Shown: positions 24,780 to 32,698 of the stretch, piece by piece
Layout: the number at the start of each line of letters is the position of its first letter
Numbering within the stretch: position 1 is the stretch's first letter
Source: Saprospiraceae bacterium
GTDB lineage: Bacteria > Bacteroidota > Bacteroidia > Chitinophagales > Saprospiraceae
Direction: 5' to 3'
DNA length: 37,424 bases
Assembly (NCBI GenBank): GCA_020628085.1
Contig: JAHDFQ010000026.1
Coordinates: forward strand, 1 to 37,424
The notes under the pieces: model-generated
Seen by the model: the letters and a program-made list of their open reading frames with translations, nothing else
The model's database searches: none
Told to the model about the DNA's origin: nothing
Program-made: the position numbers and the translations under genes

Positions 24780-24959
24780 TAATGGTCAAATAATAACTTC
24801 CCGATTTGGTGACTGGTACTTTTAAATCAATACCGCGTTGAAAAGCCTCCCCGAGGAGTCGGGACAGGCAGTGATAGCTGGGCTATCCCTATTTTTTTCG
24901 CCTTGTCTTGCTTCAAAATTTCCTTGTCAAAATACGGAACTTATTTTTCGTCCATTACT
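24778..24959 (-). repeat. MITE-like element E2 with terminal inverted repeats
   Basis: 182 bp, a diverged inverse copy of E1. Ends: 24778 onward reads AGTAATGGTCAAATAATAAC; the reverse complement of the right end (24936-24959) reads AGTAATGGACGAAAAATAAG; about 24 bp with 4 mismatches. It shares with E1 the exact 17-bp block CAAGACAAGGCGAAAAA (reverse strand, 24894-24910) and the TTTTCAACG.GGTATTGA block (24827-24844). Its hairpin is GATAGC / GCTATC (24873-24887), and it has an extra palindrome at 24845-24869. It fills the gap between two convergent genes, overlapping the stop of the left one, and could end transcription from both sides. Confidence 0.8.
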
Positions 24960-24966
24960 TAGAGAA

Positions 24967-25929
24967 CTAAATATTTAAAACAAATTTACCAAACTGTTCA
25001 TTATTTTGAATACGCTCAAATCCCTTTGCTGCGTCTTCTAAGTCGTATACCTCATCAATAATTGGAATAATTTCATATTCGTTAACAAAACGCAACATAG
25101 ATACGAATTCATCAGATGTTCCTAAAGTGACTCCCAAAATGGATAATTGTTTTGAGAAAATCATTTTTGGATCAAGTTTAGACGTATAACCATTATGACC
25201 ACCATAAACAATAATTTTACCACCAGGAGCAGCAGCATTCACTAAATCGGTAAAACTATTCCCTGCGGCAGCATCTAAAATAATGTCAAATCCACCTGTT
25301 TGAGATTTTAGATCTTTCGCCCAAAATCGAACATCGTGATTTGCTCCGCCCTCAGCACCCAATTCAAGTGCTTTTTCTAGTTTTTCATCTGAACTTGAAG
25401 TTACAAACACACGTGCTCCAACTTCTAGCGCAAACTGCAAAGCCAAAACAGAAACACCTTCACCAATATTGGTAATTAATACTCTGTCATCTTCTTGAAT
25501 ATCACCTTTTGTAAATAAAGCACGGTAAGCGGTCAAACCAGCAGAAGGTAGTGCAGCTGCTTCTTGATAATTTAAGTGAGGGGGCATCGGGTGAATCTGT
25601 TGTTGATTTATGGCAACGGATTCCGCAAACGTTCCATCATCTGGAGCGCCCAATATTTTAAAATTGTCACTTTGAGCAGTTGGATTATCCCCCCAGTTTG
25701 TACTTGGGTTAATGACAACATCTTTTCCATTCAGTGTACCTGCTCCATCAGAACCCAACACAACTGGAAGATCAATTCTACCGTATTTTCCATCTACAAT
25801 CAAAACATCTCTATGATTTAAAGCAGCGGCCTTCAAATCTACCAATACTTGATTGGTTTGCAGTTCTGGAAAATCTATTTCTTCTAATACGGGTAATGAT
25901 CGTTTACGAGATAAAACTAGGGCTTTCAT
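24967..25929 (-). CDS. zinc-free MDR-type quinone oxidoreductase/alcohol dehydrogenase-like
   Basis: A 320-residue medium-chain reductase. The N-terminal GroES-like domain contains AAALNHRDVLIVDGKYG and VVLGSDGAGTL; the Rossmann domain (about 120-255) contains AAALPSAGLTAYRAL, VLITNIGEGVSVLALQFAL and GARVFVTSSSDEKLEKA. The structural and catalytic zinc cysteines of true alcohol dehydrogenases are absent, so it fits the NADPH:quinone reductase/YhfP-like group. It is cytoplasmic. Its ATG overlaps the stop of the methyltransferase gene by 4 bp (ATGA), so it is the last gene of a PPOX-methyltransferase-reductase operon. Substrate is not evident. Confidence 0.87.
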   Translation of the reverse strand: MKALVLSRKRSLPVLEEIDFPELQTNQVLVDLKAAALNHRDVLIVDGKYGRIDLPVVLGSDGAGTLNGKDVVINPSTNWGDNPTAQSDNFKILGAPDDGTFAESVAINQQQIHPMPPHLNYQEAAALPSAGLTAYRALFTKGDIQEDDRVLITNIGEGVSVLALQFALEVGARVFVTSSSDEKLEKALELGAEGGANHDVRFWAKDLKSQTGGFDIILDAAAGNSFTDLVNAAAPGGKIIVYGGHNGYTSKLDPKMIFSKQLSILGVTLGTSDEFVSMLRFVNEYEIIPIIDEVYDLEDAAKGFERIQNNEQFGKFVLNI

Positions 25930-26609
25930 GTGCTTCTTAATATATCTTTTCTGTTAAATAACATCCAATTGCCGTTGACTTGAAGATACGCACCTTCAGG
26001 AAATATCGGTTTGAAAATATCTGAATAAAATAATTGTGATTTATACTTGTCTTCTTTTGTTTGAGACAAGCGATTATACATTAAAACACCTTTAGGGGCT
26101 AGGAGTTTTGTTAAAGAAGTTAAAAAATCTTCTTGCTGGAATGCATCTGGGATAATGTCGTCTAAAAACACATCAACGGCTATCAAATCAAATTGCTCTT
26201 GACAAACGTCTACAAACACGGCTGCATCTGTACAAATGAATTGTATCGAAGATTCCATATCGGGCATCATATATTTATTAGCTAAATATAGAACAGATTC
26301 ATCAATCTCAACGGCTGTATAATCAAACTTTTTTTGGTGTTTTTTTTCTAATAAGAAAGGAATACTACCCAAGCCAAAACCGAGAATTAACATCCGTTGT
26401 CCTTCGATTTTATCCAAGTTCATTTGGTTGAAAGCTAAGCCAAAATTATCATACAAATCTTCATAAGAGTAGATAGCATTGGCAGTACAAAGTTGGTATC
26501 TTCCTCTGCTCAAACTCACATAAAGATGAGGGTTATGGTCACTTGGAGCACTTTCTATATGAAATTCTGTTAAATAACTGAGATAGCGTTTCCAGGCAGG
26601 TGGTCGCAT
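25926..26609 (-). CDS. spermidine-synthase-like SAM-dependent methyltransferase
   Basis: A 227-residue protein with a Rossmann SAM/dcSAM-binding domain. Motif I is MLILGFGLGSIPFLL (about 73-87), motif II AVEIDESVLYLANKY (about 98-112), and the catalytic region has DLIAVDVFLDDIIPDAFQQEDFL. It resembles the spermidine synthase fold but is shorter than true SpeE (about 280-300) and lacks its usual N-terminal beta domain in full, so polyamine synthesis is not implied. The start ATG 26609 lies 2 bp past the stop of the PPOX gene and its stop overlaps the next gene's ATG, so three genes are read together. Substrate unknown. Confidence 0.75.
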   Translation of the reverse strand: MRPPAWKRYLSYLTEFHIESAPSDHNPHLYVSLSRGRYQLCTANAIYSYEDLYDNFGLAFNQMNLDKIEGQRMLILGFGLGSIPFLLEKKHQKKFDYTAVEIDESVLYLANKYMMPDMESSIQFICTDAAVFVDVCQEQFDLIAVDVFLDDIIPDAFQQEDFLTSLTKLLAPKGVLMYNRLSQTKEDKYKSQLFYSDIFKPIFPEGAYLQVNGNWMLFNRKDILRST

Positions 26610-26611
26610 GT

Positions 26612-27154
26612 TTATTGAATTATATTTGTCTCGAAACCATCAATGCTTTTTGTATTTCGATCTTTCCAATAGGTTTCAATACGTTCTTTACCTTGCTTTT
26701 CAGCCCATGATTGTAATTGAGTACGCTCTTCTTTGAACTCCATAAATGGAACGGCATAACCACAAGATGTTTGTACCATTTCTATGTCCATATTAATGAT
26801 CTGTCTCGCACCTGCAATAGTTGGAAACAAATGAATGTATTGATGGTATTCAGCATCTCTTGGATGATAAATTTTAGCATGTCCATACAGTCGTAGAATT
26901 AATGGTTTGCCTTCAAAAGAACAAAACATAATGGTCATTCGATCATTTTTCAGCAAATGTGCTGCTGTTTCGTTACCACTGCCCGTTAAATTAAGCCAAA
27001 TGATTTGATTTTCATCAATAACTCTAAATGAATCCATTCCTTTTGGAGATAGATTAATACGCCCTTCGGCAGCCGCCGTACCTACAAAAAAAACTTTTTG
27101 CTGTTCAATAAATTGTCTCAAATCTGATGTAATTGAAGGTAACTGTTTTGCCAT
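26612..27154 (-). CDS. pyridoxamine-5'-phosphate oxidase family protein
   Basis: A 180-residue split-barrel flavoprotein of the general PPOX family. Typical parts are FFVGTAAAEGRINLSPKGMDS (22-42), IIWLNLTGSGNETAAHLLKNDRMTIMFCSF (51-80) and ILRLYGHAKIY. It lacks the residues that would allow a firm pdxH call and is shorter than PdxH. It probably binds FMN or F420-like cofactor and reduces or oxidises a small molecule. It is first in a three-gene operon, with a TACTTTTG promoter box 31-38 bp before the start. A short inverted repeat GAGGAAT / ATTCCTC (27155-27185) lies between promoter and start. Confidence 0.85.
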   Translation of the reverse strand: MAKQLPSITSDLRQFIEQQKVFFVGTAAAEGRINLSPKGMDSFRVIDENQIIWLNLTGSGNETAAHLLKNDRMTIMFCSFEGKPLILRLYGHAKIYHPRDAEYHQYIHLFPTIAGARQIINMDIEMVQTSCGYAVPFMEFKEERTQLQSWAEKQGKERIETYWKDRNTKSIDGFETNIIQ

Positions 27155-27184
27155 GAGGAATCAATTTATATCATAAAAATTCCT

Positions 27185-27192
27185 CAAAAGTA
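27185..27192 (-). promoter_or_regulatory. promoter -7 box of the PPOX operon
   Basis: Reverse strand reads TACTTTTG, an exact TAnnTTTG match. It overlaps a perfect palindrome AAAAGTA-AG-TACTTTT (27186-27201), which could be an operator. Expected leader about 24 nt. Confidence 0.45.
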
Positions 27193-27276
27193 AGTACTTT
27201 TAGGATAACTATATTCATACTTTAGTGTTAAAAACCAGAATATTATAATTCCGTAAAAATTTACATAGAAAAATTA

Positions 27277-27696
27277 TTAATTATGTTGCTCTAAAAGACT
27301 AACATTATATTTCAGCCAAAAAGTAACCGTTGTTTGAAGTGTTTCTTTCAAAACAATCAAATCCATCGTTTTTTGAATATATCCATTCGTTTGTAGGTTA
27401 TAACACTCTTCTAAGTCTTTTGTATGGCAAGAAGATGAAAAGATAACAACGGGAATATATCGTAAAAATGGTTCATCATTTTTGGCCTTCAGAAATTCTT
27501 TTCCATCCATAATAGGCATGTTAATGTCCAATAAGATCAGACTAGGCGAAGTATCATTAGATTTGAGATAGTTTAATCCTTCTAAGCCATTTTTGAAATG
27601 GAGATATTCGGATTCAATATCTAATCCAGTTATTACTTTTTGGGTAAGAAAAACATCTGCTAAATTGTCCTCAATGTGTATGATGGTTTTTTGCAT
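27277..27696 (-). CDS. single-domain response regulator
   Basis: A 139-residue stand-alone receiver domain of the CheY/Rcp1-like type. It has the acidic pair E9-D10 (IIHIEDNLADVFL), the phosphoacceptor D57 (LILLDINMPIMDG), a Ser for signalling in VVIFSSSCHTKDLEE and the conserved Lys in GYIQKTMD. There is no output domain, so it must act through protein contacts or as a phosphate shuttle. Its start lies 26 bp inside the upstream histidine kinase gene, so the two are coupled and very probably partners. Confidence 0.9.
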   Translation of the reverse strand: MQKTIIHIEDNLADVFLTQKVITGLDIESEYLHFKNGLEGLNYLKSNDTSPSLILLDINMPIMDGKEFLKAKNDEPFLRYIPVVIFSSSCHTKDLEECYNLQTNGYIQKTMDLIVLKETLQTTVTFWLKYNVSLLEQHN

Positions 27697-29134
27697 ACTC
27701 GGTATGGTCTTTTTTTAAACTAAAATAAAATGTAGTTCCTTCTTTTTTATTTGGTTCATACCAAATATTGCCACCATGTCGCTGTGTAATTTTCTTACAA
27801 AGAGCTAGTCCAATACCAGTTCCTTTATAATTTTGCTGATGAAGGCGTTGAAAGATTTTAAAGACTTTAGTTGAGTAACTTTCTGATAACCCAATTCCAT
27901 TATCTGAAACAGAAAAGATATGATGATCTGTATCTGTGGAGTAATCTATTGAAATGACGGGTTTGTTTTCATTAAATTTAATTGCATTACTAATCAAATT
28001 ATGAAATAACATGTCTATTTGACTAGGTTCGCAAAGGATATATTCAGGTAAATTTTGATATGAAATATTAATTGCTTTTTGTTTTTCTGTATTGGCTAAT
28101 GTAAAATGTTTTATTTGCGTATTGAGTACACATTCTATCGAAATAGACTTGAATTCTTGCTCTTTTCGTCCAACCCGAGAATATTCTAGAAGATTTTCAG
28201 TCAAATTCTTCATTCGTACAGCACCTTCTATAATAAAATCTAAGTATTGATGTCCATCTGTATCAATAGTATCTTTATATTGATTTTTCAGCACCTGTGC
28301 AAAACTACCGACCATTCGGATAGGTTCTCTCAAATCATGGGAAGCTACAAACGCAAATTGTTCTAAATCGAGATTGGATCGTTTGAGTTCGTTGACTGTT
28401 TTTTCTAATTTGATTCGACTGTTGACAAGAGGGGTGATTTCTCGAATGACTGCCAAAGCTTCTCTATTTTTCATGGGTAAGAAACGAAGCTCAAAGTGTT
28501 CTGTTCCTGTTGCAGAAGGTAAGGAATATTCCATATGTATAGTTTCTCCCGATTCTAAGCATTTATGTAGTAAAGACATCTGTTGTTTTGCCATGTCTGG
28601 TGGCATAATTTCAGGAATGGTTTTACCCATAAATTGTTCTGGTGGAATAAATGTTTCTTTTGCTCCTGCTTTGTAATCAAGGTATGTACCCTCCTCATCT
28701 AGTCGGAAAAACATGTCAGGGAAAGCATCGAATATTCCTTGTAATTCCTCATTTCGGCGTTCTAATGCTTTTCGGGTTTCGACCACTTCTGTAATCACCT
28801 CCGTAAACATGATTAGACCTTTGATTTCTCCTAATCTATTTTTCCAAGGTCGAAGTTGGTATTTAAGATAAATAACATCACCATTTTCTCGCTGCCATTC
28901 ATCTTCTGAAATAAAGGTCTCTCCTTGTAAAACGCGCTGATGATCTGCTTTCCATTTTTCATTTATATCTGGAAAAACATCATAATGTGATTGTCCTATA
29001 ATGTTTCGATTACCTAAACCATAATCATTTAACCACCGATCACTGTGCGCTAGGTAGCACATGTGTTCATCAAATACAGCTACTGCAGCAGGTGTGTGTT
29101 TGATTAAAGTAGTAAATTGATTTTCAAAAGTCAT
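27671..29134 (-). CDS. PAS-PAS histidine kinase, soluble
   Basis: A 487-residue cytoplasmic kinase with no membrane segment. PAS 1 covers about 5-118 (with NIIGQSHYDVFPDI and FTEVITEVVETRKAL) and PAS 2 about 130-238 (EGTYLDYKAGAKETFIPPEQFMGKT). The phosphoacceptor helix has H266 in FVASHDLREPIRMVGSF. The ATPase domain shows NLISNAIKFNENKP, VSDNGIGLSES and GTGIGLALCKKI. It resembles phytochrome-like kinases that pair with Rcp-type regulators, but no GAF/PHY chromophore domain is present. The overlapping gene downstream supplies the regulator. PAS ligand and signal are unknown. Confidence 0.92.
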   Translation of the reverse strand: MTFENQFTTLIKHTPAAVAVFDEHMCYLAHSDRWLNDYGLGNRNIIGQSHYDVFPDINEKWKADHQRVLQGETFISEDEWQRENGDVIYLKYQLRPWKNRLGEIKGLIMFTEVITEVVETRKALERRNEELQGIFDAFPDMFFRLDEEGTYLDYKAGAKETFIPPEQFMGKTIPEIMPPDMAKQQMSLLHKCLESGETIHMEYSLPSATGTEHFELRFLPMKNREALAVIREITPLVNSRIKLEKTVNELKRSNLDLEQFAFVASHDLREPIRMVGSFAQVLKNQYKDTIDTDGHQYLDFIIEGAVRMKNLTENLLEYSRVGRKEQEFKSISIECVLNTQIKHFTLANTEKQKAINISYQNLPEYILCEPSQIDMLFHNLISNAIKFNENKPVISIDYSTDTDHHIFSVSDNGIGLSESYSTKVFKIFQRLHQQNYKGTGIGLALCKKITQRHGGNIWYEPNKKEGTTFYFSLKKDHTEYAKNHHTH

Positions 29135-29266
29135 TCTGAATAAATGGGTTTACATTTTTTTAGATAAAAAATCGTACCATTTTGTGTGACAAAGGAAGCT
29201 AAATCCCTATAATGATAGATTTAGACAACGATGACTATGAAAATATAGTATTATGAAATAGTAGTA

Positions 29267-30478
29267 CTAGCTATTAGAAGTATCCCATTTCCTATAAGAT
29301 TGAGACAAATCGAATATTGTTGATAAAATAGCCTCGTCTTGATCCGTCAACTTCTTATTTCGTCTTGCCATTACTAAACGTGCCGTTTCAAAAACCTTTT
29401 TTAATTGATAAGTAGAAAAGCCACTATGCCCACCCCAAGCAAAAGAAGGTATAAAGTTGCGTGGAAAACCGCTACCAAAAATATTAGCAGAAACACCCAC
29501 AACAGTGCCTGTATTAAACATAGTATTGATACCACATTTGGAGTGATCTCCCATAATGAGACCACAAAATTGAAGCCCTGTTTTTTGAAAACTTTCGCTA
29601 GAATAATTCCATAGACGAACTTCAGCGTAATTATTTTTAAGATTAGAATTGTTCGTATCAGCTCCAATATTACACCATTCTCCTAAAACGGCATTTCCGA
29701 GATAGCCATCATGTCCTTTACTAGAATAACCTGTAAAAACGACGTTGCTGATTTCACCACCACCTTTACAATGTGGCCCTAATGTTGTTCCACCATATAC
29801 TTTTGCACCCATTTTTATGGTCGCATGTTCGCAGAGTGCAATGGGCCCACGCAAGATTGCACCTTCCATTATTTCAGCATTTTTACCAATATAGATAGGC
29901 CCTTCGGAAGCATTTAAAATGGCACATTCTACCGTTGCCCCTTCTTCAATAAATATGTTTTCAGGAGCAATTACTTTATTGGTAGACGAGATTGGTTGGG
30001 ATAATCGTTTTTTTGTAATGACTCGGAAATCTGATTCGATTGCTCGGCTATTCAAACTAAAAATATCTGTAACTTGTTGGATACGCATAAAAGGTGTGTC
30101 GCCCAATTCAAACCCCTCCAATTCTTCAATTTCTTCATTCTTTATTAAATGTTCAAACTGTTCTGCATGTAGTTTAGCCGCAATTAATTCACCATTTTGA
30201 AGTAGCGCTTCGTTGGTGTCTAATTGAGAAATCAATCGACAAAGCGGATCAGAGGGGAGGACAGAACCATTAATTACATAATTTGATGGTTCGATGTCAA
30301 TCGGATATTTTTCAGCAAGGTAATCTTGAGTGATGTAGGAGACTTTAGCACTCATCCATTTTTCCCATTTTTCTCGGATCGTTAATATTCCACAGCGGAT
30401 TTCTCCTACTGGTCGAGTAAACGTTAAAGGAAGTAGGGCATCTCTAATGTCATCATCAAACAATATTATATTATTCAT
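29267..30478 (-). CDS. GlmU-like sugar nucleotidyltransferase family protein
   Basis: A 403-residue protein of the Bacteroidota GlmU-like family. The N-terminal part opens MNNIILFDDDIRDALLPLTFTRPVGEIRCGILT, recognisable as this family but lacking the G-x-G-T-R-M nucleotidyltransferase loop, so UTP transfer is doubtful. From about 170 it has left-handed beta-helix repeats (APENIFIEEGATVE, IYIGKNAEIMEGAILRGP, GAKVYGGTTLGPHCKGGGE), as in acyltransferases of the hexapeptide class. A late G-F-P-R-N-F-I-P loop is family-specific. It may act in UDP-GlcNAc or capsule precursor metabolism. The start region has TGAGGTTG twice in tandem. Function is unproven in the family, as far as I know. Confidence 0.85.
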   Translation of the reverse strand: MNNIILFDDDIRDALLPLTFTRPVGEIRCGILTIREKWEKWMSAKVSYITQDYLAEKYPIDIEPSNYVINGSVLPSDPLCRLISQLDTNEALLQNGELIAAKLHAEQFEHLIKNEEIEELEGFELGDTPFMRIQQVTDIFSLNSRAIESDFRVITKKRLSQPISSTNKVIAPENIFIEEGATVECAILNASEGPIYIGKNAEIMEGAILRGPIALCEHATIKMGAKVYGGTTLGPHCKGGGEISNVVFTGYSSKGHDGYLGNAVLGEWCNIGADTNNSNLKNNYAEVRLWNYSSESFQKTGLQFCGLIMGDHSKCGINTMFNTGTVVGVSANIFGSGFPRNFIPSFAWGGHSGFSTYQLKKVFETARLVMARRNKKLTDQDEAILSTIFDLSQSYRKWDTSNS

Positions 30479-30781
30479 TGAGGTTGCAAATATTGAGGTT
30501 GAAAAAGGATTTTAGTTTTGTTTATAGAAAACTCTAGTTTTTAAGAAAGATTATTTATGAGTCTTTATTATGTAAACGAATTTTATGCAAAAATGTCCAA
30601 ATTAAAAGATAAAAAATAATTAATGTGATAGAATTTATGTAATAGGACATATATAAATTTCAAAAGGGTATATAAATATTGAAATCCGCTAATTACATAA
30701 GTTCTGCTTCAAAAAATATTAGATGATCTTTTTGAGTCATGTCATTAAATATAATAAACTTAATGCATGTCGCAAAAAAAG

Positions 30782-30838
30782 CCCTGCCATGCAACTGACA
30801 GGGACTAAACAAAAACAAACACTATGAACAAACACTAA
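30782..30838. repeat. hairpin plus A-rich block, copy A
   Basis: CCCTG (30782-30786) pairs with CAGGG (30799-30803); then comes an AAACAAAAACAAACACT stretch and ATGAACAAACACT (30824-30836). Read on the plus strand, the last part is a mini-frame Met-Asn-Lys-His-stop. Read on the minus strand, the hairpin is followed by seven T (30774-30780), a good intrinsic terminator. The same layout recurs at 31028-31087. Confidence 0.75.
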
Positions 30839-30989
30839 AGTTTAATCAAAAGAAAATACTCTATACGATGGCTATAGAATATAAAATGAAAAGATTTTGT
30901 AATGTAATCGTTTAAGAAAATCGTAACTGCGAATACGAATGGAAGGAAACCGATATTCAGTGTGTATAATTAGACTCGTCTTATAATTT
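30839..30989 (-). ncRNA. possible small RNA ending at terminator A
   Basis: On the minus strand a perfect TACATTTG promoter box lies at 30996-31003 and an intrinsic terminator at 30774-30803. A transcript from about 30989 to 30774 would be near 215 nt, and its region up to copy A has no ATG. This is a prediction from signals alone. Confidence 0.3.
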
Positions 30990-30995
30990 ATTATG

Positions 30996-31003
30996 CAAAT
31001 GTA
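30996..31003 (-). promoter_or_regulatory. promoter -7 box upstream of terminator A
   Basis: Reverse strand reads TACATTTG. A T-run lies about 21 bp upstream (TTTTTT of terminator B), a poor -33 match. Confidence 0.35.
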
Positions 31004-31027
31004 TTGTTATGTATTGGTAAAAAATTT

Positions 31028-31087
31028 CCCCCGCGCTAACGGGGGACAAAACAAAAAACAAAAACTATGAACAAACACTCACCCTGA
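31028..31087. repeat. hairpin plus A-rich block, copy B
   Basis: CCCCCG (31028-31033) and CGGGGG (31040-31045) form a 6-bp GC stem; then an A-rich stretch and ATGAACAAACACT (31067-31079). The plus-strand mini-frame is Met-Asn-Lys-His-Ser-Pro-stop. On the minus strand the hairpin is followed by AAATTTTTT, an intrinsic terminator. The stem differs entirely from copy A, while the 30 or so bases after it are nearly the same. Confidence 0.75.
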
Positions 31088-31225
31088 AATATCTTATAAA
31101 TAATTATATATTATTTACAGATAAACAAACGAGTGTAATTCTGATAAGGTTACGATTAAATATGTAAAAAATACACTATATCTAAAAAGCTGTTTTTAAA
31201 TATATTGTTAGATAACAATTACAGG

Positions 31226-31999
31226 TTATCTGTCTAAACTTTTCTGCATCCATACGGGTAGAGCGTCGCCAGATTCTCCTAAAAAAGCAACCTTACCACT
31301 GTCATCTACCTCAAAGGTCCATTTGTGCTGTTTTTTACAAGATTTGAAACACGAATCAAATTTGATAATATAATTGATTAACCAACCATCATCTTTCTTT
31401 ACAATCTCTATATCATTGCCATCACCTGATGGAGTTAACATATCTATTTTTTTGACACCTTCTATTTGTTCAAAGGCTATTGCGACTGGCGTTAAGTTTA
31501 ATGCTTTAGATGATCTGACATTGAAGGAATTAAGATCGTCATCCCACTCAATATTATTGTCAATCACTAGACCATATTTTTTGCAAAGTTCATTTATTCT
31601 TTCATTTGAAGTGCTACAATCTCCTAATCTCAATGGACTTGCCCATTTGATATTGCGCTTATAAATCACCAAAAAATTATTGACTGAAGGAACAGGAAAT
31701 GTATGCAATTTATGTAGGTTGGTGACAATTTTGGAGGCTTCTATTGAACTCATGTGAACAGATATCAGAGCATTATAGATCGAATTAACCAATTCATGCG
31801 AAACCTCTACATCAATTTCTTGAAAATTATAATCACTAGATAGCATACGAAGTGCTAATCGTGTGGCATCACGATGATATTGCTCCTTCTTTGACTTTGT
31901 CAAGTTGCTAGAATTTGTCAATATTTCATCCCCGTTCCAGTCGAAACTAGAAAGGAATAAAACACTCACTACAGTTAATAATTTGAAAGTAATTTTCAT
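31226..31999 (-). CDS. secreted protein of unknown function
   Basis: A 257-residue protein with a Sec signal (MKITFKLLTVVSVLFLSSFDW). I recognise no family. The mature part is mixed alpha/beta: a helical segment (ALRMLSSDYNFQEIDVEVSHELVNSIYNALI) at about 47-80, a beta-rich C-terminal half, and four Cys, two of them in C-x-x-x-C (FDSCFKSCKKQHKWTF). The C-terminus ends in a hydrophobic-polar WTFEVDDSGKVAFLGESGDALPVW pattern. It uses CGN arginine codons like its neighbours, so there is no sign of recent transfer. It stands alone between two large non-coding stretches; terminator B (31028-31045) is 180 bp past its stop. Confidence 0.75.
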   Translation of the reverse strand: MKITFKLLTVVSVLFLSSFDWNGDEILTNSSNLTKSKKEQYHRDATRLALRMLSSDYNFQEIDVEVSHELVNSIYNALISVHMSSIEASKIVTNLHKLHTFPVPSVNNFLVIYKRNIKWASPLRLGDCSTSNERINELCKKYGLVIDNNIEWDDDLNSFNVRSSKALNLTPVAIAFEQIEGVKKIDMLTPSGDGNDIEIVKKDDGWLINYIIKFDSCFKSCKKQHKWTFEVDDSGKVAFLGESGDALPVWMQKSLDR

Positions 32000-32614
32000 G
32001 TTTCGTACAGTTTCTCATATCATTTCTTTCAATGGTAACGACATTCAGTTGTTGTATTATCAAAGAAACATAAAAATGAGGATTGTATTAGCTGTTTATC
32101 TCTTAAATTAGTGACAGATATTTTTCAGGCATTTTATAATGAAATAAAAACTCCCGACCCTTTTCACGTAAATAATTTGTTATGATTTACAAGTCAAAAT
32201 ATATATCATTAAATAAACATCTATTCATTGGTTCTAAAATAAAAATATGAAAAACGGAATCTTTGTGTTAGAAGTACGATGAAAATTTATTTTTCACTTA
32301 TTTTGATCAAAAGGATGTTAAGGGCTTTAGACATTTTTCTAATATTTTCTCAAAGGGTCATAACCCATAGAATTTGAAACGCACTTACAATTTTTATTAG
32401 AACATCCCCTATTATGATCTCTTAAATGATAATTTATACCTAATTAACCCCTTGATCTACTTTATAGAACTTCACAACATTCACAGACCTATATTTCTTG
32501 TGTACATCTTGTTACAAAAAGAATGCCTAAAGTGTTTTTTGCACTCAGCCCCACCGCCATAAGAAACTACTCCATTCAGTCTATTTACTCATAAGTATTT
32601 CTATGGGGAAAAAC
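32000..32614. other. non-coding stretch between the secreted protein and the RND terminator
   Basis: About 615 bp of AT-rich sequence with no convincing gene. A 32-codon hydrophobic frame (32279-32377, plus) was seen but has no support. The promoter of the secreted protein should lie at its left end; no TAnnTTTG match was found. Confidence 0.4.
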
Positions 32615-32654
32615 GGGCAGAAACTTTTCCCGAAAGAGATCAAAATTTCTGCCC
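32615..32654 (-). terminator. terminator of the RND efflux operon
   Basis: GGGCAGAAA (32615-32623) and TTTCTGCCC (32646-32654) form a perfect 9-bp stem; on the minus strand GTTTTT follows. It lies 45 bp past the permease stop. Confidence 0.8.
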
Positions 32655-32698
32655 ATTTATTATACACCTCGCATATTCAACCAAATAATAAACTACAA

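Noticed and set aside
24845-24869. GCCT/CCCGA palindrome as a stand-alone terminator
   Set aside because: It lies within E2, has no T run on either side and is better seen as part of the element.
30479-30770. Search for a gene or tRNA in the gap upstream of the GlmU-like gene
   Set aside because: Nothing convincing seen; only a short TGAGGTTG tandem at the left end.
32279-32377. 32-codon hydrophobic frame on the plus strand
   Set aside because: No start context, no conservation evidence and codons unlike neighbouring genes; such frames are expected by chance in 600 bp of AT-rich DNA.
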